A stretch of 15,719 nucleotides of DNA from DATNBT01 sp964579765 (GTDB taxonomy: Bacteria; Acidobacteriota; Vicinamibacteria; Vicinamibacterales; CAVVIG01), in NCBI GenBank assembly GCA_964579765.1, contig CAZOIK010000030.1, forward strand, positions 1-15,719, given 5' to 3'. Under the pieces are notes generated by a model. That model worked only from the letters and a program-made list of their open reading frames with translations, did no database searches and was not told where the DNA came from. Below, one piece after another: positions 6,807 to 13,162 of the stretch (within the stretch, counting starts at the first letter, position 1; the number at the start of each line of letters is the position of its first letter). Position numbers and translations under genes: made by a program.

Positions 6807-7529
6807 CTATACAATCTCGTCGAACGACGAGATCTCGTCGAGCGCTTCCGGACCTTCGACCGGCCGGTTGCCCGGCCTGACGGCCAGCAGAATCTGCATG
6901 CCGGCGTCGAGCGCGGCGTTCAACTCCTCCGGCACATCCGACACGAACAGAATGCGCGCGGGCTCGCGCCGCAGCTCGCGCGCAATCGTCGCGTAGCTCT
7001 CGACCGATCGCTTCGGTCCGACGCGCGTGTCGAAGAACGCGCTGATATACCCGAGCAGCTCTCCGAAAATCAGCCGCTGCGCGAGCACGCTGCCCGACGA
7101 GTAGATCGCGATGTCGCGGCCGGCCGCTCTCCACCGCGCAAGCGCGGGCGCGACGTCGGGAAAGAGATCGGCGCGGAGTTCCCCGGCCTCGAACCCGCTT
7201 CGCCAGATCTCCCCCTGAATCCGTTTGAGCGCCGGCGACTTCCGGTCGCGCTCCATGAGCCACTCGAGGTACCGCGCGGCTGCGGGCACGTCGGCGTGCG
7301 CCCAGTCGGGCGGCTGCTCTCCCCGTCTGGCGTCGTCCTGCCATTCGACGCGCAGCGTGGCGAGCACGTCGCGCAGCTGCTCTTCCGACGCGTGGGCGCG
7401 CAGGTAGGCGTTGAGGCGCGTGCGCGCGTACGGAAACAACACGTCATACACGAACGCCATCGGCGTCGTCGTCCCTTCGATGTCGAGGAGGACGACGTCA
7501 ATGCCGCGGTCGGCGAGACGAAACGTCAC
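6807..7529 (-). CDS. mtnC: Enolase-phosphatase E1 (methionine salvage)
   Basis: MtnC is a HAD-superfamily enzyme that enolises and then dephosphorylates 2,3-diketo-5-methylthiopentyl-1-phosphate to give the acireductone used by MtnD. With the GTG start chosen here the product has 240 residues. It shows HAD motif I as LLDIEGTTTP (catalytic Asp16 and Glu18), motif II in IYSSGS (about 142-147), the motif III Lys in GPKRS (Lys173) and motif IV in ILFVSDVPEEL (Asp198). The GTG lies four bases after the mtnD stop, which suggests coupling. A longer in-frame start at 7601 would overlap mtnD by about 68 bp and adds an Arg-rich non-conserved leader. It is the last gene of the pfkA-mtnB-mtnD-mtnC operon. 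Confidence 0.92.
   Translation of the reverse strand: MTFRLADRGIDVVLLDIEGTTTPMAFVYDVLFPYARTRLNAYLRAHASEEQLRDVLATLRVEWQDDARRGEQPPDWAHADVPAAARYLEWLMERDRKSPALKRIQGEIWRSGFEAGELRADLFPDVAPALARWRAAGRDIAIYSSGSVLAQRLIFGELLGYISAFFDTRVGPKRSVESYATIARELRREPARILFVSDVPEELNAALDAGMQILLAVRPGNRPVEGPEALDEISSFDEIV
6814..6833. terminator. Hairpin at the frr/mtnC convergent junction
   Basis: ATCTCGTCG (6814-6822) and CGACGAGAT (6825-6833) form a perfect 9-bp inverted repeat with a 2-nt centre, just past the frr stop and inside the last codons of mtnC. Position suggests a shared end for the two convergent transcripts. No T-run follows on either strand, so a classical intrinsic terminator is not shown. Confidence 0.35.
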
Positions 7530-7533
7530 AGCA

Positions 7534-8106
7534 TCAGGCCGGAGCGGACGCGGGCGGAAAATACGCCGGACCGAAGCACAGCGGCTGGAACCTGCGGTCA
7601 ACGCCGGTGTGCGTGTAATGAGGCGTCCAGCCCGAGACGTCCTGGAAGAGCCGGATGGCGCGGATGCGCCGATCGCCGCAGAGATCGAACCAGTGATGCG
7701 TGCCGCGCGGCACGCGAATCAGATCGCCGGCTTCGACTTCGACCGCGAAGACGGGCCCGCCGTCCGCCGGATGGATGTGGAACAGGCCGCGGCCCTCGAC
7801 GATCATGCGGACTTCGTCCTCGTCGTGCCAGTGCTCGGAGTTGAACTTCGCGAGCATGGCGTCGAGGCCCGGCGTCGTGGCGGTGACGTCGATGACGTCG
7901 GCGGTGACGTAGCCGCCGCGCGCCTTCAACTCGTCGATCTTCCCCTTGTAGGCGTCGAGAATCGTCTCGGCGCTCGCGCCGGCGGCGACCTGCGCGGCGG
8001 GCGTCCACCGCTCGAACTCGATGCCGCGTGAGGCGAGATACGCGCCGACCGCGCCATCGTCACGCAGCGTGCGGTTCTCGTCGTCGGGGATTCTGACTAC
8101 CGCCAT
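7534..8106 (-). CDS. mtnD: Acireductone dioxygenase
   Basis: MtnD is a metal-dependent cupin. With Fe2+ it cleaves acireductone and O2 to the keto acid precursor of methionine plus formate; with Ni2+ it makes an off-pathway product and CO. The 190-residue product has the metal-ligand motif in EHWHDEDEV (His92, His94, Glu98) and the fourth ligand in GTHHWFDL (His137 or His138). FHIH and VPRGTHHWF are typical of the family. The ATG has a strong AAGGAGG site at 8113-8119. The open frame extends much further upstream on this strand, but that part is antisense to the out-of-frame mtnB code and is not used. The start overlaps the mtnB end by 10 bp. Confidence 0.95.
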   Translation of the reverse strand: MAVVRIPDDENRTLRDDGAVGAYLASRGIEFERWTPAAQVAAGASAETILDAYKGKIDELKARGGYVTADVIDVTATTPGLDAMLAKFNSEHWHDEDEVRMIVEGRGLFHIHPADGGPVFAVEVEAGDLIRVPRGTHHWFDLCGDRRIRAIRLFQDVSGWTPHYTHTGVDRRFQPLCFGPAYFPPASAPA

Positions 8107-8747
8107 GGGGAGCCTCCTTGCGTCCGGCCGATCGTCTCGAACAGGAACTCCAGGATCTCGACGTGCCGCTCGGCGTCGTCGAGCGTGTCGCCCCACGTGT
8201 AGAGGCCGTGCCGGCGCAGCACAAACGCGTGCGCCGCCGGATGGCGCTCGAGGACATCGCCGACACGCGCGGCCAGGCGACGCATGTCCTGATCGTTCTC
8301 GACGACGGGGACGAGCTCGCGGTGCTCGTGCGAGACGACGCCGGCGAGCCCCTTCAGCATCTCGTACCCTTCGATCGCGATCGACGCGTCGTCGCGGCCC
8401 GCAGCCGGCGCCCACGCGTCCGACAGCATCGTGCTCCAAACGGAATGCGTATGCAAGACGGCACCCGCGCCGCGGCGGCGCGCGATCTCGACGTGGAGCA
8501 GCGTCTCGGCCGACGGCTTCCCTTTCGCGCGACGAGCCGTCACCGCCCGGCCGTGCTCGTCGCACTCGAGGATGTCGGACGCCCGCAGGGCGCCTTTCGG
8601 CAGCGAGCTCGCCGTGATCGCCAGCCGGAACGGGCGGCGTGAAATGACGGCGCTGAAGTTGCCGCTCGTGCCGAGCACCCAGCCGCGCGCGTAGAACCGC
8701 CGTCCGATGGCCGCCAGCTGTGCCGCGACCGTCCGGCTAATCGCCAA
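8097..8747 (-). CDS. mtnB: Methylthioribulose-1-phosphate dehydratase
   Basis: MtnB is a zinc enzyme of the class II aldolase/adducin fold that dehydrates 5-methylthioribulose-1-phosphate to the diketo substrate of MtnC. The 216-residue product has the substrate loop GTSGNFS (26-32), the zinc ligands His99 and His101 in LHTHSVW, a third ligand His180 in RRHGLYTWG, and the likely catalytic Glu129 in GYEMLKGL. These features and the mtnD-mtnC neighbours separate it from L-fuculose or L-ribulose phosphate aldolases. The start is TTG and overlaps the end of pfkA by 11 bp, so it depends on coupled translation. No other start exists before the GTSGN loop. Confidence 0.93.
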   Translation of the reverse strand: MAISRTVAAQLAAIGRRFYARGWVLGTSGNFSAVISRRPFRLAITASSLPKGALRASDILECDEHGRAVTARRAKGKPSAETLLHVEIARRRGAGAVLHTHSVWSTMLSDAWAPAAGRDDASIAIEGYEMLKGLAGVVSHEHRELVPVVENDQDMRRLAARVGDVLERHPAAHAFVLRRHGLYTWGDTLDDAERHVEILEFLFETIGRTQGGSPWR

Positions 8748-9819
8748 ACGTCACTCCAAGCGCGCGCGCGGTCAGCAACAGGTCGAAGTCCATCGGCACC
8801 GTCTTGATCTTCCCGACGACGTCCTCGAGCCGCCGCGCGATGATGTCCGGCGGATCCCACGCGACCATCGTCCCGAACTGACCCTGGCGGATCAGCTCGA
8901 CGGCCTTGCCGCCGAAGCGCGTCGCGAGCGCGCGATCGAAGCTCGTCGGCGCGCCGCCGCGCTGCAGGTGCCCGAGGACGACGGATCGCGTTTCCTTGCC
9001 GGTCAGCTCGGCGAGCGACGCGCAGACCTGCGCGCCGATGCCGCCGAGGCGCTCGACGTGCTTCTCGTTCGCCGCCTCCTGCAGCGCGACCTTTCCGCCT
9101 CTGGGATAGGCGCCCTCGGCGGTGACGACGATGCTGAACTTGGCGCCCCACTTGTCGCGCGCCCGGAGCCGCTCGGCGACGATTTCGATGTCGAACGGGA
9201 TCTCGGGGATGAGAATCGCGTCGGCGCCGCCGGCGACGCCCGCATAGAGCGCGATCCAGCCCGCATAGCGTCCCATCACCTCCACGACCATTACGCGATG
9301 ATGCGCCTCCGCCGTCGTGTGCAGGCGGTCGATCGCGTCGGTGGCGAAGGCGACGGCGGTGTCGAACCCGAAGCAGTTCGTCGTCCCAACGATGTCGTTG
9401 TCGATGGTCTTCGGGACGCCGACGAGCGGGATGCCGCGCTGGCAGAACTGGTGCCCGATGGCGAGCGTACCGTCGCCGCCGATGGCCACGAGCGCGTCGA
9501 GGCCCATCTTGTTGAACATGTCGATGACGCGCTCGCCGTAGAGGCGCGGGCCGTCGGAGGTCTGCACGGTCGAATCGAACGGGTTGCCGCGGTTGATCGT
9601 GCCGAGGATGGTGCCGCCAAGGCGGAGAATGCCGGTGACGTCGCGCGGCGCGAGGATGCGCGAGCGGTCGAATTCGAGCAGGCCGTCGTAGCTGTCTTCG
9701 AGGCCCAGGCAGCCGATGCCGCTGTTCCACGCCGACTTGACAACCGCGCGGATGACCGCGTTGAGTCCGGGAGCGTCGCCGCCGCCCGTGAGGATCCCGA
9801 TGCGTTTGATCGGTGCCAC
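8737..9819 (-). CDS. pfkA: 6-phosphofructokinase (G/K-type, probably ATP-dependent)
   Basis: The enzyme phosphorylates fructose 6-phosphate in glycolysis. The 360-residue product shows the nucleotide loop GILTGGGDAPGLNAV (8-22), GGDGT (114-118), PKTIDND (136-142, catalytic Asp140), the MGR motif (182-184) and GHLQRGG (283-289). Gly117, at the position of E. coli Gly104, points to ATP, since PPi enzymes carry Asp there. Lys137, at the position of E. coli Gly124, is the residue found in PPi-type and in some actinobacterial ATP enzymes. It therefore belongs to the mixed subgroup rather than the E. coli PfkA subgroup. The start is GTG without a ribosome site, nine bases after an extended -10. It leads the operon pfkA-mtnBDC. 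Confidence 0.93.
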   Translation of the reverse strand: MAPIKRIGILTGGGDAPGLNAVIRAVVKSAWNSGIGCLGLEDSYDGLLEFDRSRILAPRDVTGILRLGGTILGTINRGNPFDSTVQTSDGPRLYGERVIDMFNKMGLDALVAIGGDGTLAIGHQFCQRGIPLVGVPKTIDNDIVGTTNCFGFDTAVAFATDAIDRLHTTAEAHHRVMVVEVMGRYAGWIALYAGVAGGADAILIPEIPFDIEIVAERLRARDKWGAKFSIVVTAEGAYPRGGKVALQEAANEKHVERLGGIGAQVCASLAELTGKETRSVVLGHLQRGGAPTSFDRALATRFGGKAVELIRQGQFGTMVAWDPPDIIARRLEDVVGKIKTVPMDFDLLLTARALGVTFGD

Positions 9820-9825
9820 GGTGAA

Positions 9826-9853
9826 TCGACTATAGCAAAGACCGTGGTAAACT
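9826..9853 (+). promoter_or_regulatory. Possible promoter of tRNA-Ala
   Basis: A weak -35 (TCGACT, 9826-9831) and an extended -10 (TGG followed by TAAACT, 9848-9853) are 16 bp apart. The start would be near 9860, ten bases before the mature tRNA 5' end. It overlaps the pfkA promoter on the other strand, so the two may interfere. Confidence 0.4.
9829..9837 (-). promoter_or_regulatory. Extended -10 promoter before pfkA
   Basis: On the minus strand TGCTATAGT (9837 down to 9829) matches the extended -10 form TGnTATAAT at eight of nine positions. It ends nine bases before the pfkA GTG, so the predicted mRNA would have almost no leader. No -35 match is seen, as expected for extended -10 promoters. 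Confidence 0.5.
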
Positions 9854-9869
9854 CGAGGTTCGTGTCTGT

Positions 9870-9945
<76 letters not shown>

Positions 9946-9974
9946 ACATTTTCCAAGCGTTTTGCGAGATCTGG

Positions 9975-10010
9975 AGCCGGTGCATCGTCAGGTGCGCCGG
10001 CTTTCGCATT
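9975..10010 (+). terminator. Terminator-like hairpin after tRNA-Ala
   Basis: AGCCGGTGCA (9975-9984) pairs with TGCGCCGGCT (9993-10002) as a 10-bp stem with one G:T pair and an 8-nt loop, followed by the T-rich TTCGCATTTT. It lies 30 nt past the tRNA and inside the integrase relic, so it belongs to the inserted DNA. Confidence 0.5.
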
Positions 10011-10030
10011 TTGTGGCCAGTTTGTGTCCA
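10011..10030 (+). repeat. Paired 9-bp direct repeats, candidate left arm site
   Basis: TTGTGGCCA (10011-10019) and TTGTGTCCA (10022-10030) are direct repeats with an 11-bp period, about one helical turn, 66 bp inside the left att core. A matching pair lies inside the right end at 12089-12108. The layout fits integrase arm-type binding sites, although here it also falls in integrase coding sequence. Confidence 0.5.
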
Positions 10031-10202
10031 CGGCCCCAAAACTCTCAGCAAAAGTCTCAAGAGCTGCCAGTTTTCGCTCCGTTGTCGGGTGCGTATACCG
10101 CTCCAACATTCGCGTCGACGAATGGCCGGAAATCGACATCACCGTGTGGTCGTCAAAGCCGTGCGCAATCATGCGGGAGAGCGCGGTGTGACGCAGTGTG
10201 CC

Positions 10203-10860
10203 GGAGCAGTCGCTCTGCTCGGATTAGCTCTCGGTTTATCGATCGCCTCGTCGATCGTCGCAGCCAGTCTCTGGATCTTAAATTGGCATGGAATCAGTTC
10301 CGCGGTGCTGTGGATCAGTGGCCGTACGGCGTCGATGTTGGTCTTGTTCGCCGCGCTGAGCGCGGCGGCGTTCGTACGTCGTCGATGGTTCGTCGCTGCG
10401 CTGCTACGCGTGCGCGCCCTCAATTGGCATTGCCGCGGTCGCGGCAGCCCTCCTGACGGATGGATGGCTGCGACTGGAACAACAGCGGCGCGCCCGCGCG
10501 GCTTGGTTGGGAATTGCATTGCCGTTTGCGCTTTGGCCTGTGTACCACTTTCGGAACAAGGACTTGGTGGACGCCACCGACGTGTCAGCGAGGACGATCG
10601 CAGCGCTCCAGGACGTAGCTGTTCATCGCGGCGTAAACACCACAGTCGTTATTCGCGATGATCGGTCCCGGCGGGCATCGGTGGATACAGCGTTCGGCAC
10701 TGGTCTTCAGGACGCCGTTAATGTGCTGGTGTCGCCACGAATGCGGGTTTGGCTTGATCCACCACCGGCGGATGCGGAGCTTGGCGGAATTCAGTCAGCG
10801 CCCACGCAGCGTGATGTCACGCTGCAGTTTCGAAACGGAGCAATAGTGCAGCTTCGGTGA
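10203..10860 (+). pseudogene. Frameshifted C-terminal part of a multi-helix membrane protein
   Basis: I do not recognise the family. From about 10203 one frame encodes hydrophobic segments (GLALGLSIASSIVAASLWIL, then MLVLFAALSAAAFV followed by RRRW) up to about 10400. The coding character then moves to the next frame, which reads SIGIAAVAAALLTDGWLRLE, LGIALPFALWPVYHF and a soluble C-terminal part with ATDVSARTIAALQDVAV, VWLDPPPADAEL and FRNGAIVQLR, ending at TGA 10858-10860. The gene therefore seems to have suffered a +1-type shift between about 10395 and 10440, and it has no proper start. Its 5' side joins the broken integrase end to end. It is probably a deletion remnant of a larger polytopic protein. 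Two separate small proteins are a less likely reading. Confidence 0.55.
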
Positions 10861-10966
10861 GCGCTGAAAAAGCGTGTGAACGGTTGCTGCCAGGCTCAGC
10901 AGTACACGTTCCAACGATGCTCACGCGGTAACGAGTCGGCACCGTCTGCGGGTGAATTCCTCTGGA

Positions 10967-11461
10967 TCAGAAGATCCGCCCATCTGCATAGGCGCTGAAA
11001 ACGGCGACCTCTCTGCCACTGCTGTCGTGAGACAATCGCGTCAGTGCTATCCCGTTGGCGCTGATCCCGAGCCCATGCTGCTCGAGGACGCCGCTTCCCG
11101 CAGCCCCAAAGACTGCCACATACACCGTGTTGTCACAGGCCGCCGGGTACGTCGGAACCGTCCACGTTTGTGGGGGCGAGCAGACGAATCCGCCAGAAGC
11201 ATCAGTCAGCATCGTGCACTCAAACGGTGGAATTCCTGGAGAAACAGATGCCTGGCATTGCGCCCCGATCATGCGCACTGTTGCCGCCGGGGGAAGCGGA
11301 GGATCAGTTGAGGGCCGGCGATACGTCAGCGTCAGCGTAGTTGAGCTATTGCTCGAGGGAGAACTCGGCGTGCTGGTTCCGCAAGTACATGCGAACAGAA
11401 GCACCGTGAGAAGGGCCAACGGATAACGACCCGTGGGAGTCTTATCGGCCAAGCAAGACAT
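10967..11461 (-). CDS. Putative small lipoprotein, unknown function
   Basis: No family is recognised. The 164-residue product has a basic N-terminus and a hydrophobic segment ending in LLTVLLFAC, consistent with a lipoprotein signal and lipid-bearing Cys25. A Ser/Thr/Pro-rich linker follows (about 29-50), then a mature domain with several Cys residues (in GAQCQ, FECTM, FVCSP and AACDN) that could pair in the periplasm or outside the cell. The ATG overlaps the 3' end of the toxin gene by 20 bp, so it is probably co-transcribed with the toxin-antitoxin pair. It lies within the inserted element. Phe at the -2 lipobox position is unusual. Confidence 0.6.
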   Translation of the reverse strand: MSCLADKTPTGRYPLALLTVLLFACTCGTSTPSSPSSNSSTTLTLTYRRPSTDPPLPPAATVRMIGAQCQASVSPGIPPFECTMLTDASGGFVCSPPQTWTVPTYPAACDNTVYVAVFGAAGSGVLEQHGLGISANGIALTRLSHDSSGREVAVFSAYADGRIF

Positions 11462-11786
11462 CGATTCCGGCCAGCACCAAGTCGAACTTCTGCGCTGTGA
11501 GCTTCCCAGCTCGCTCGGTCAAGGACGTCTTGTCCACCGTCACGAGCTGCGAAACGTTCGCCACCGAGTCCTTTGGCAAGCCCGTTATTCGGCTCTTCAG
11601 CAGCACATTTCCCGGCGCATCCGCCCACTTCAAATTACTCGTGAGCGGCACGCACACGACCGTCGCAATTCGGCTGCGGTTCAATGCATCGGCCTGCACA
11701 ACGACCACCGGCCGACGAAATCCTGGCTCAGAGCCGGCTGGCGGACGCAGATCCGCCCACCACACCTCGCCCTGAGCGATTACCAC
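11442..11786 (-). CDS. MazF/PemK-family endoribonuclease toxin
   Basis: Toxins of this family are small SH3-like-barrel RNases that cut mRNA or other RNA at short sequence motifs and are held inactive by a cognate antitoxin. The 114-residue product begins with the family pattern GEVWWADLRP (6-15). It continues with GFRRPVVVVQ (22-31, candidate catalytic Arg24 or Arg25), VVCVPLTSN (43-51, with the conserved Thr49) and the SVANVSQLVTVDK strand (74-86). The start is GTG and overlaps the antitoxin stop codon by 7 bp. It is the second gene of the module. All catalytic motifs appear intact. The cut site cannot be read from the sequence. Confidence 0.93.
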   Translation of the reverse strand: MVIAQGEVWWADLRPPAGSEPGFRRPVVVVQADALNRSRIATVVCVPLTSNLKWADAPGNVLLKSRITGLPKDSVANVSQLVTVDKTSLTERAGKLTAQKFDLVLAGIDVLLGR

Positions 11787-12016
11787 TCGGAGCGCTCCAA
11801 AACGCGTCGGGCGACAGCAGCGACAAACGCATCGCTCTGATCGCCGATCTCATCGCAGACGCGATTCATGGCGTCTGTGACTTCGTCCGGCGCATGACGC
11901 GCGACGTATTCGTTCAACGCCGCGCTGAACACCTCACTCCGCGATCGGTTGGAGCGCTGAGCCAGCCGCTCAGCTTTGTGAAAGACCTCGTCCGGGATCG
12001 AGACTGCCGTCTTCAT
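11780..12016 (-). CDS. Ribbon-helix-helix antitoxin of the MazF-type toxin
   Basis: The 78-residue product has the ribbon-helix-helix layout: a short strand (MKTAVSIP, 1-8), helix A (about 9-21), the turn RSNRSRSE (21-28) and helix B (about 28-40). The acidic and hydrophobic C-terminal half (about 43-78) would wrap the toxin. As in other type II systems it should bind its own promoter and neutralise the toxin by contact. It is first in the operon and its TAA overlaps the toxin GTG by 7 bp. A near-perfect 13-bp palindrome covers its start codon, and two direct repeats lie upstream. No Shine-Dalgarno site is visible. Confidence 0.9.
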   Translation of the reverse strand: MKTAVSIPDEVFHKAERLAQRSNRSRSEVFSAALNEYVARHAPDEVTDAMNRVCDEIGDQSDAFVAAVARRVLERSEW

Positions 12017-12054
12017 ACCCGGAGTATAACCAATTTACTACCGTGGGTATAACC
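12015..12054 (-). promoter_or_regulatory. Promoter/operator of the toxin-antitoxin operon
   Basis: On the minus strand GGTTATAC-type motifs occur twice: GTATAACC reads on the plus strand at 12024-12031 and 12047-12054, 23 bp apart (about two helical turns). A 13-bp palindrome with one mismatch (ATACCCGGAGTAT, 12015-12027) overlaps the antitoxin ATG and contains a TATACT -10 (12023-12028 on the minus strand) six bases before it. Antitoxin binding here would block transcription directly. No firm -35 is seen. Confidence 0.55.
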
Positions 12055-12088
12055 GCGAGCTGAGGATCAATAACTTACCAGCGGCCTT

Positions 12089-12108
12089 TTGTGGCCAAAT
12101 TGTGGCCA
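12089..12108 (+). repeat. Paired 9-bp direct repeats, candidate right arm site
   Basis: Two perfect copies of TTGTGGCCA (12089-12097 and 12100-12108) stand at an 11-bp period, 125 bp inside the right att core and in the same orientation as the pair at 10011-10030. The 22-bp stretches around the two pairs match at 19 positions. Confidence 0.5.
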
Positions 12109-12232
12109 CACAGCGTGCGTGACTATGCAGAAAGGCCAATGAATACGCGTGTTCCTGCATTCGCCCCACGCTCAGTCATTCTTCCGCTTATGTCGTCGTC
12201 CGGCAACCAGGTACGGCCTGGCCCCCGCTGAT

Positions 12233-12277
12233 TTCGCAACGCGGAGGTCGGGAGTTCGAGCCTCCTGCCGTCCACCA
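12233..12277 (+). repeat. Right attachment site (attR), free copy of tRNA-Ala 3' part
   Basis: This is an exact 45-bp copy of 9901-9945, beginning at the anticodon-loop sequence TTCGCAA and ending with CCA. The sequence 5' of it (CCCCCGCTGAT) does not complete a tRNA, so it is not a functional gene. It marks the distal end of the element. Confidence 0.92.
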
Positions 12278-12709
12278 CTTCTTCCCCCCGTTCTTCTCCT
12301 GCGGTCGAAGGCCTCAGCCGGCGAGCGGCGTCGCGCGGCGTGGCGGCCGCGTGGTGTTCCGCCACGACCGGCACAAGAACGTCCAATCAAACGCGAGCCT
12401 TCGACAAAAATGTCCTAACGGCACGCTGCAGGCGCACATTCGAAGCCTTGGCAGCCCGGCCGCGGCGGATGCGCGTCCCGCGATCGCCGCGCGGCGTCGC
12501 TTCGCCGTCTTCGCGGCGACAGAGAATCCATACAAAATAGTGCAGGCATTCACACGCATCTGACAAAACTGTTCTGATGCGGCGCCCGCCCCGTCCCGCC
12601 GATCGACGCGGCTTTTGAACAATTTCTTAGGAATCATCCAGCTTTCATCCTGACGACCATGGCCGCGCCGCTGGCGCTCGCCTTGCTATTGGGCGATGCA
12701 GAGATTTCG
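12278..12709. other. Gap without a recognised gene
   Basis: About 430 bp lie between the right attachment site and the next possible gene. Short open frames on both strands have no recognisable motif, start site or codon pattern. The first 25 bp are pyrimidine-rich, as often seen after tRNA genes, and may be the original tRNA-Ala downstream sequence displaced by the insertion. No promoter or terminator could be called with confidence. Confidence 0.5.
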
Positions 12710-13063
12710 ATGATCAAGACGGCTTCCACGTGGCTGCTCGTGCTGCTCGTCGCGTCGCCGAGCGCGGCGCCGCTGTCCACCAGCCACCCGCACGATCTGT
12801 TCGGGCGCCTCGCCTCGGCGCATGCGCTCGTGGCCGGCGTGCCCGCCGTGTCGATTGCCGCCGTGTCGCCGACCGATCACGACACGTACGCCGCCTCGCC
12901 CATCGAGCCGCAGACCGAGCCATCCCACGATTCCCCGCTGCGTGCGGCGACGCGTGCGTCATCGGTGTACGACGCCGGCATCGACGGCCTCGCGTGCCGG
13001 TGGCAGCAGTTGAACCAGTCGGATCATCAGGCGTCGGCGCGTCCGGCTGTGCTCCGTCTCTAA
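12710..13063 (+). CDS. Possible exported small protein, unknown
   Basis: No family is recognised. From the ATG at 12710 the 117-residue product starts with a plausible export signal (basic MIKTAS, then WLLVLLVASPSAA) and a likely cut near Ala-Ala-Pro. The rest is low in features: His-Pro-His early in the mature part, a Ser/Pro/Glu-rich middle, and a C-terminal half with one Cys. An in-frame start at 12659 would place 17 residues before the signal and is less likely. The ribosome site is weak (AGAG). Overlapping frames are also open, as often in GC-rich DNA, so this may be a chance frame. Confidence 0.4.
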   Translation: MIKTASTWLLVLLVASPSAAPLSTSHPHDLFGRLASAHALVAGVPAVSIAAVSPTDHDTYAASPIEPQTEPSHDSPLRAATRASSVYDAGIDGLACRWQQLNQSDHQASARPAVLRL

Positions 13064-13106
13064 TTTCTTTCTCGTAGACGACCGGTCAACACGGCAGCAG
13101 GTTCAC

Positions 13107-13124
13107 GCGGCGGACGCCCGCCGC
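13107..13124. other. GC-rich hairpin in the leader of the amtB cluster
   Basis: GCGGCGG (13107-13113) and CCGCCGC (13118-13124) form a perfect 7-bp stem with a 4-nt loop, about 40 bp before the first small gene. No T-run follows. It could be a 5' leader structure or the end of the preceding transcript. Confidence 0.35.
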
Positions 13125-13162
13125 AACGGTAAGGGTGTGTCTCTCAATTTCGAGGGGGAGTG

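Noticed and set aside
7530..7601. Longer mtnC start
   Set aside because: It would overlap mtnD by 68 bp and add an Arg-rich non-conserved leader. The GTG at 7529 directly follows the mtnD stop.
8107..8565. Upstream extension of the mtnD frame
   Set aside because: That stretch is the coding region of mtnB in another frame. A strong AAGGAGG site fixes the mtnD start at 8106.
12123..12390. Minus-strand frames containing GGRQEARTPDLRVA at the right att copy
   Set aside because: The peptide is only a translation of the tRNA-Ala 3' copy. The rest has no similarity or start signal.
12314..12637. Minus-strand 107-codon frame in the gap after the element
   Set aside because: It has no motif, no ribosome site and an irregular Arg/Ala/Cys composition typical of chance frames. 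It is not supported as a gene.
12999..13015. TGGCAGCAGTTGAA, resembling a sigma-54 promoter before amtB
   Set aside because: The TGG and TTG blocks are about two bases too close for the -24/-12 spacing, and the site is inside a possible gene 350 bp from amtB.
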